NCBI GenBank assembly: GCA_015068175.1
Contig: SVLA01000089.1
Location: 1 to 8,264, forward strand
Direction of reading: 5' to 3'
From: Oscillospiraceae bacterium
GTDB taxonomy: Bacteria > Bacillota_A > Clostridia > Oscillospirales > Oscillospiraceae
DNA length: 8,264 bases
Shown here: piece by piece, positions 4,920 to 8,264 of the stretch
How the letters are laid out: the number at the start of each line of letters is the position of its first letter
Numbering within the stretch: position 1 is the stretch's first letter
Position numbers and translations under genes: made by a program
Notes under the pieces: generated by a model
Databases searched by the model: none
What the model was told of the DNA's origin: nothing
The model's input: the letters and a program-made list of their open reading frames with translations, nothing else

Positions 4920-7900
4920 TATTCCACAATGCCCAGATATTCTTCCATCTGGTTCAGATCCAGCCGCAGCAGCTTGCTGACGCCCTGCTCCTGCATGGTA
5001 ACGCCGTACAGCACGTCGGATGCTTCCATGGTGCCGCGGCGATGGGTAATGACGATGAACTGGGTCTTTTTCGCCAGATTCCGCAGATAGGCAGCAAACC
5101 GCTCCACGTTCCGGTCATCCAGCGCCGCATCGATCTCATCCAGCAGGCAGAAGGGCGTGGGCCGCACTTTCAGAATGGCGAAATACAGAGCCGTGGCCAC
5201 GAAGGCCTTCTCGCCGCCGGACAGCAGCGTAATGGTTTTCAGTTGCTTTCCGGGAGGCTGAACCCGGATCTCAATACCGCAGGTCAGGGGGTTATCGGGA
5301 TCCTCCAGCAAAAGCTGGCCCTTGCCGCCGCCAAACATCTCCTCAAAGGTGATGCCGAAATAGTGGTCGATCTTCCTGAATTCCTCCACAAAAATGGCGG
5401 TCATTTCCTTGGTCAGATCCCGGATGATGCTCTCCAGCTCCCGCTTGGAAGTCAGCACATCCTGCTGCTGCTCATGCAGATAAGTATACCGCTCGTTGAT
5501 GCGGGCATATTCCTCAATAGCGCCCAGGTTGGGGGTACCCAGGCCGGCGATCTTCCGCTTCAGCTCCGCAATACGGCGCTGGCCGGCGGTCATGGACTCG
5601 ATCTCCACCCGGAATTCCGAAGCGGAGCCGGGGGTCAGGCCGTAGGAATCCCACAGCTTGTCGATGATCTGCTTTTCCTCCATGGAGGAGGTGATCTTCT
5701 TCTGCTCCAAAGCGGCGCAGGCCCGCTCCATGGTCAAAATGTCCTTGTTTTTCTCCTGGCTGTCCCGCTCGGCCTTGGTCTTGGCGGCCTCCAGCTCCAT
5801 ACGGGCAGTCATCACCGCCTGCAAAGCCTGCTTTTGGGCCTCCACTTCCAGATCATTTTCCGCCTGCCGCTGTTTCAGCTCAGCGATCTCCCGCTCCAGC
5901 CGCTCATTATCGGCCCGGATGGCATCGATCAGCGCCAGTTTCTTGGCCCGGTCGCCTTCCATGGCGGCGCACAGTTCCTGCAGATCCGCAATATGATTCA
6001 GTGCCGTCAGCCGTTCGGCTTCCAAAGCCGCCGCATCGGTCTTCAACGCGGTCATCCGGTCGGTCATCTGGGAATTGGCCAGAGCCGCCTCACTCTGGAA
6101 GCCTTCCAGAGCCTCCAGGGATGCCCGGGTCTCCGTCAACTGACGGGTATAGATCTTGATCTTCGTTTCATTGGAAGCCATCCGCTCCCGGTCCAGACGA
6201 TCCCGTTCCCGGAGACTGTCCAGTTCCCGCTGCGCCGCAGACTCGGCCTCCACGATGGCATCGAGCATGATCTCGTACTGCTTCACCTGGCCCTGGAGCC
6301 GCAGGACCTGGTCCTCCGCCTCCCGGAGCTGATCCCGGGCCGCCGTGAGCTGGAATTCCACCTGGTCCACCAGCCGCTGCGCCTCCGCCAGATCCGCCTC
6401 GGTCATCAGTTTCTTTTCCTGGAGCTGCTTCTCCTGCTCGGTCAGCTTTTCCAGTTCATTGGCGCGGGACAAAATGCCCGCTTCCTTATTCACGGAACCG
6501 CCGGTCATGGAACCGCCGGGGTTCATGACCTGACCGTCCAGGGTCACGATCTTGAACCGATTGCTGTATTGGCCCGCCATGGCAATGGCCGCGTCGATGT
6601 CCCGCACGATGACGGTCCGTCCCAGCAGGGACTCCACGATGGATTCATAGCGTTCCTCGCAGGTGACCAGTTCGGACGCAATGCCCACATAGCCGCGGCA
6701 CCGCTGCAATCCGCTTTCCGTCAGGTGTTTGCCCTGAATGGTGTTCAGCGGCAGGAAAGTGGCCCGACCGCCGCCGGTCCGCTTCAGGAAGCTGATGGCT
6801 GCCTTACCGTCGGCCTCACTGCCCACAACGATCTGCTGCATGGCGGCGCCCATAGCGATCTCAATGGCCACGGTGTACTCATCCTCGGTACGGATCAGCT
6901 TGGACACCGGGCCGTGGATGTTCCGCAGGCTGCCCCGCTGTGCCTCCTGCATCACCATCCGCACGGATTTATTAAAGCTGTCAAAATCCCGCTCCATGGC
7001 CCGGTAGACCCGTGCCTTGGCGGAAACGGAATCCAGTTTCGCCGTAAGTTCCCGGAGTTTGACCTGCAGTTCGTCCCGGCGCTTGGCCCGGGTATTCTGC
7101 CGCAGGGTGTAGCCGGCGATGGTATTATTGGCCGCCGTTACATCCTCCTGGGCCTGCTTCAGTTGCCGGCGGCTGTCATCCAGGGCCTCCTGGGCCTGCT
7201 GATGGCGGCCGGCGCCGGCGGAAAGATCCTCCTGCAGCTGGGCGATCCGCTGCGCGGATTGAGCCATGCTCTCCTGCAGGCCCCGCATATCCGCTTCCGC
7301 CGCTGCGATCTCAGCGGAAAGGGTGGTCTCCTTGGCCTTATGCTCCAGAAATTGCCGGGTCAGGCCCTGGGCGTTGGCGGTAATGGACGCCAGTTCCAGC
7401 TGCAGACCTTCCAATTCCTTCTGCCGCGCGGCCAGAGCGGCCTCGATCTGGCCGATGCGCTCCCGGGTCTGGCTGATCTGGAGATGGATGCCGCCGCTGC
7501 GGTCATCGCTCCCCTGCAGTTCCTCTTCGATCCGGCGGATATTGCCGTTATTGTTTTCCACATTGCCCCGCAGCACCGCCATCTGGCCGTCCAACTGCTG
7601 ATGGGTAGCCTCCAGCATATTGACCTTCAGCCGGGCGGTCTCCAACTCCCCATCCTTCCGGCGCAGTTCATCGCCGTATTCCTCGGTGAGGGCATAGAGC
7701 CGGTCCAGGTCGTCATGGGCCTGCTGCAGCACGAAATTCGCGGACGCAAAGTCCTCCTCCGCCTTCTTTGCGGCGGCGGAGAGCTTGGCCAGGGTATCCA
7801 GCCAAACGGTGACCTCCACACCCTGCAGTTCGTCTTTCAGCTCCAGGTACTTCCGGGCCTTTTCCGATTGGATCCGCAGAGGCTCCAGCTGCAATTCCAG

Positions 7901-8264
7901 CTCCGCCACCTTGTCGCCGATGCGCAGCAGATTATCCTCGGTCCGTTCCAGCTTCCGCTCCGTTTCTTCCTTGCGGTGACGGTATTTAGAGATACCCGCA
8001 GCTTCTTCAAAGATCTCCCGGCGGTCGCCACTCTTCAGGGCCAGGATCTCGTCAATGCGGCCCTGACCGATGTTGGAGTAGCCCTCCCGGCCCAGGCCGG
8101 TGTCCATAAACATCTCATGGATATCCCGCAGACGGGCAGATTGGCGGTTGATATAGTATTCACTGTCACCGGAGCGGTAATACCGCCGGGTGACCATGAC
8201 CTCGTCAGCATCATAGCTTAACGCTCGGTCCGTATTGTCCAGGGTCAACGTGGCTTCCGCAAAA
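4919..8264 (-). CDS. smc: Chromosome segregation protein SMC (N-terminal end outside window)
   Basis: SMC dimers with ScpA and ScpB act on the nucleoid as an ATP-driven loop extruder that compacts and separates chromosomes. The reading frame stays open to the window edge, giving 1114 residues of a protein usually near 1190; the first ~75-90 residues with the Walker A P-loop are missing. Residue numbers count from the first visible codon (8261-8263, FAEATLTLDN). The rest of the N-terminal head includes the Q-loop IGQGRIDEI (65-73) and FEEAAGISKYRHRK (85-98). A long Glu/Lys/Gln/Ala-rich coiled coil runs to about 440, the hinge spans about 445-600 and ends with NPGGSMTGGS, then a second coiled coil leads to the C-terminal head from about 905: FGGGKGQL, the ABC signature LSGGEK (from 1014), Walker B FCLLDEIDAALDD, and the ITHRRGTME switch region. 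The signature helix reads LSGGEKAFVATALYFAI rather than the common LSGGERALTAIALLFAI. Stop TAA at 4919-4921, followed at once by the ftsY ribosome binding site. Confidence 0.97.
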   Translation of the reverse strand, partial: FAEATLTLDNTDRALSYDADEVMVTRRYYRSGDSEYYINRQSARLRDIHEMFMDTGLGREGYSNIGQGRIDEILALKSGDRREIFEEAAGISKYRHRKEETERKLERTEDNLLRIGDKVAELELQLEPLRIQSEKARKYLELKDELQGVEVTVWLDTLAKLSAAAKKAEEDFASANFVLQQAHDDLDRLYALTEEYGDELRRKDGELETARLKVNMLEATHQQLDGQMAVLRGNVENNNGNIRRIEEELQGSDDRSGGIHLQISQTRERIGQIEAALAARQKELEGLQLELASITANAQGLTRQFLEHKAKETTLSAEIAAAEADMRGLQESMAQSAQRIAQLQEDLSAGAGRHQQAQEALDDSRRQLKQAQEDVTAANNTIAGYTLRQNTRAKRRDELQVKLRELTAKLDSVSAKARVYRAMERDFDSFNKSVRMVMQEAQRGSLRNIHGPVSKLIRTEDEYTVAIEIAMGAAMQQIVVGSEADGKAAISFLKRTGGGRATFLPLNTIQGKHLTESGLQRCRGYVGIASELVTCEERYESIVESLLGRTVIVRDIDAAIAMAGQYSNRFKIVTLDGQVMNPGGSMTGGSVNKEAGILSRANELEKLTEQEKQLQEKKLMTEADLAEAQRLVDQVEFQLTAARDQLREAEDQVLRLQGQVKQYEIMLDAIVEAESAAQRELDSLRERDRLDRERMASNETKIKIYTRQLTETRASLEALEGFQSEAALANSQMTDRMTALKTDAAALEAERLTALNHIADLQELCAAMEGDRAKKLALIDAIRADNERLEREIAELKQRQAENDLEVEAQKQALQAVMTARMELEAAKTKAERDSQEKNKDILTMERACAALEQKKITSSMEEKQIIDKLWDSYGLTPGSASEFRVEIESMTAGQRRIAELKRKIAGLGTPNLGAIEEYARINERYTYLHEQQQDVLTSKRELESIIRDLTKEMTAIFVEEFRKIDHYFGITFEEMFGGGKGQLLLEDPDNPLTCGIEIRVQPPGKQLKTITLLSGGEKAFVATALYFAILKVRPTPFCLLDEIDAALDDRNVERFAAYLRNLAKKTQFIVITHRRGTMEASDVLYGVTMQEQGVSKLLRLDLNQMEEYLGIVE

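Noticed and set aside
4906..4929. Longer ftsY with eight extra N-terminal residues, overlapping smc
   Set aside because: The strong ribosome binding site at 4913-4919 is correctly spaced only for the ATG at 4903-4905, where the conserved MGFF start begins.
6494..6524. Short direct repeat GGAACCGCCGG, twice with a 4-nt spacer
   Set aside because: It encodes the conserved glycine motif GGSMTGGS of the SMC hinge, so it reflects protein sequence and codon choice.
4868..8221. A 1117-codon open frame on the plus strand, opposite smc
   Set aside because: It is codon-for-codon in register with smc, so it stays open only because smc avoids TTA, CTA and TCA codons here; its first stop is the complement of a TTA leucine codon at 8219-8221. 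The predicted product is a biased His/Gln/Leu/Gly-rich shadow with no known domain.

Overview
The window looks like chromosomal housekeeping DNA from a GC-rich Gram-positive anaerobe of the Clostridia, most likely of the Oscillospiraceae/Ruminococcaceae kind. The evidence is gene content and order (smc next to ftsY, then rdgB, yhbY, nadD, yqeK, rsfS), strong AGGAGG-type ribosome binding sites, a Firmicutes-style leucyl-tRNA synthetase without the full zinc-cysteine set, and an FtsY without an acidic N-terminal domain. The taxon is inferred from protein style and was not tested.

All genes lie on the minus strand, so transcription runs from position 8264 down to 1. In order: smc (its first ~75-90 codons lie beyond position 8264), ftsY (13-nt gap), an RdgB-type XTP/dITP pyrophosphatase (26-nt gap), a YhbY-type CRM-domain RNA-binding protein (overlapping rdgB by 14 nt), a single reading frame fusing NadD to YqeK (27-nt gap), rsfS (59-nt gap), and leuS (112-nt gap, running off position 1). 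No promoter or intrinsic terminator is visible, so the whole window is probably part of one polycistronic unit whose promoter lies upstream of the visible smc.

The functions are basic growth functions: chromosome organisation (SMC), membrane targeting of ribosomes (FtsY), removal of damaged nucleotides (RdgB), ribosome assembly and silencing (YhbY, RsfS), NAD synthesis plus Ap4A clearance (NadD-YqeK), and charging of tRNA-Leu (LeuRS).

There is no defence system, CRISPR array, phage gene or transposase here, and I see no clearly new multi-gene system. The most interesting non-coding signal is a 79-bp inverted-repeat element between rsfS and leuS. It is built from two inverted copies of a 22-nt hairpin module with a compensatory base-pair change between copies. 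It looks like a dispersed palindromic (REP- or MITE-like) element or a structured leader of leuS. The most notable protein features are the NadD-YqeK fusion, a divergent threonine-rich editing motif in LeuRS, and a long, strongly basic C-terminal tail on YhbY.
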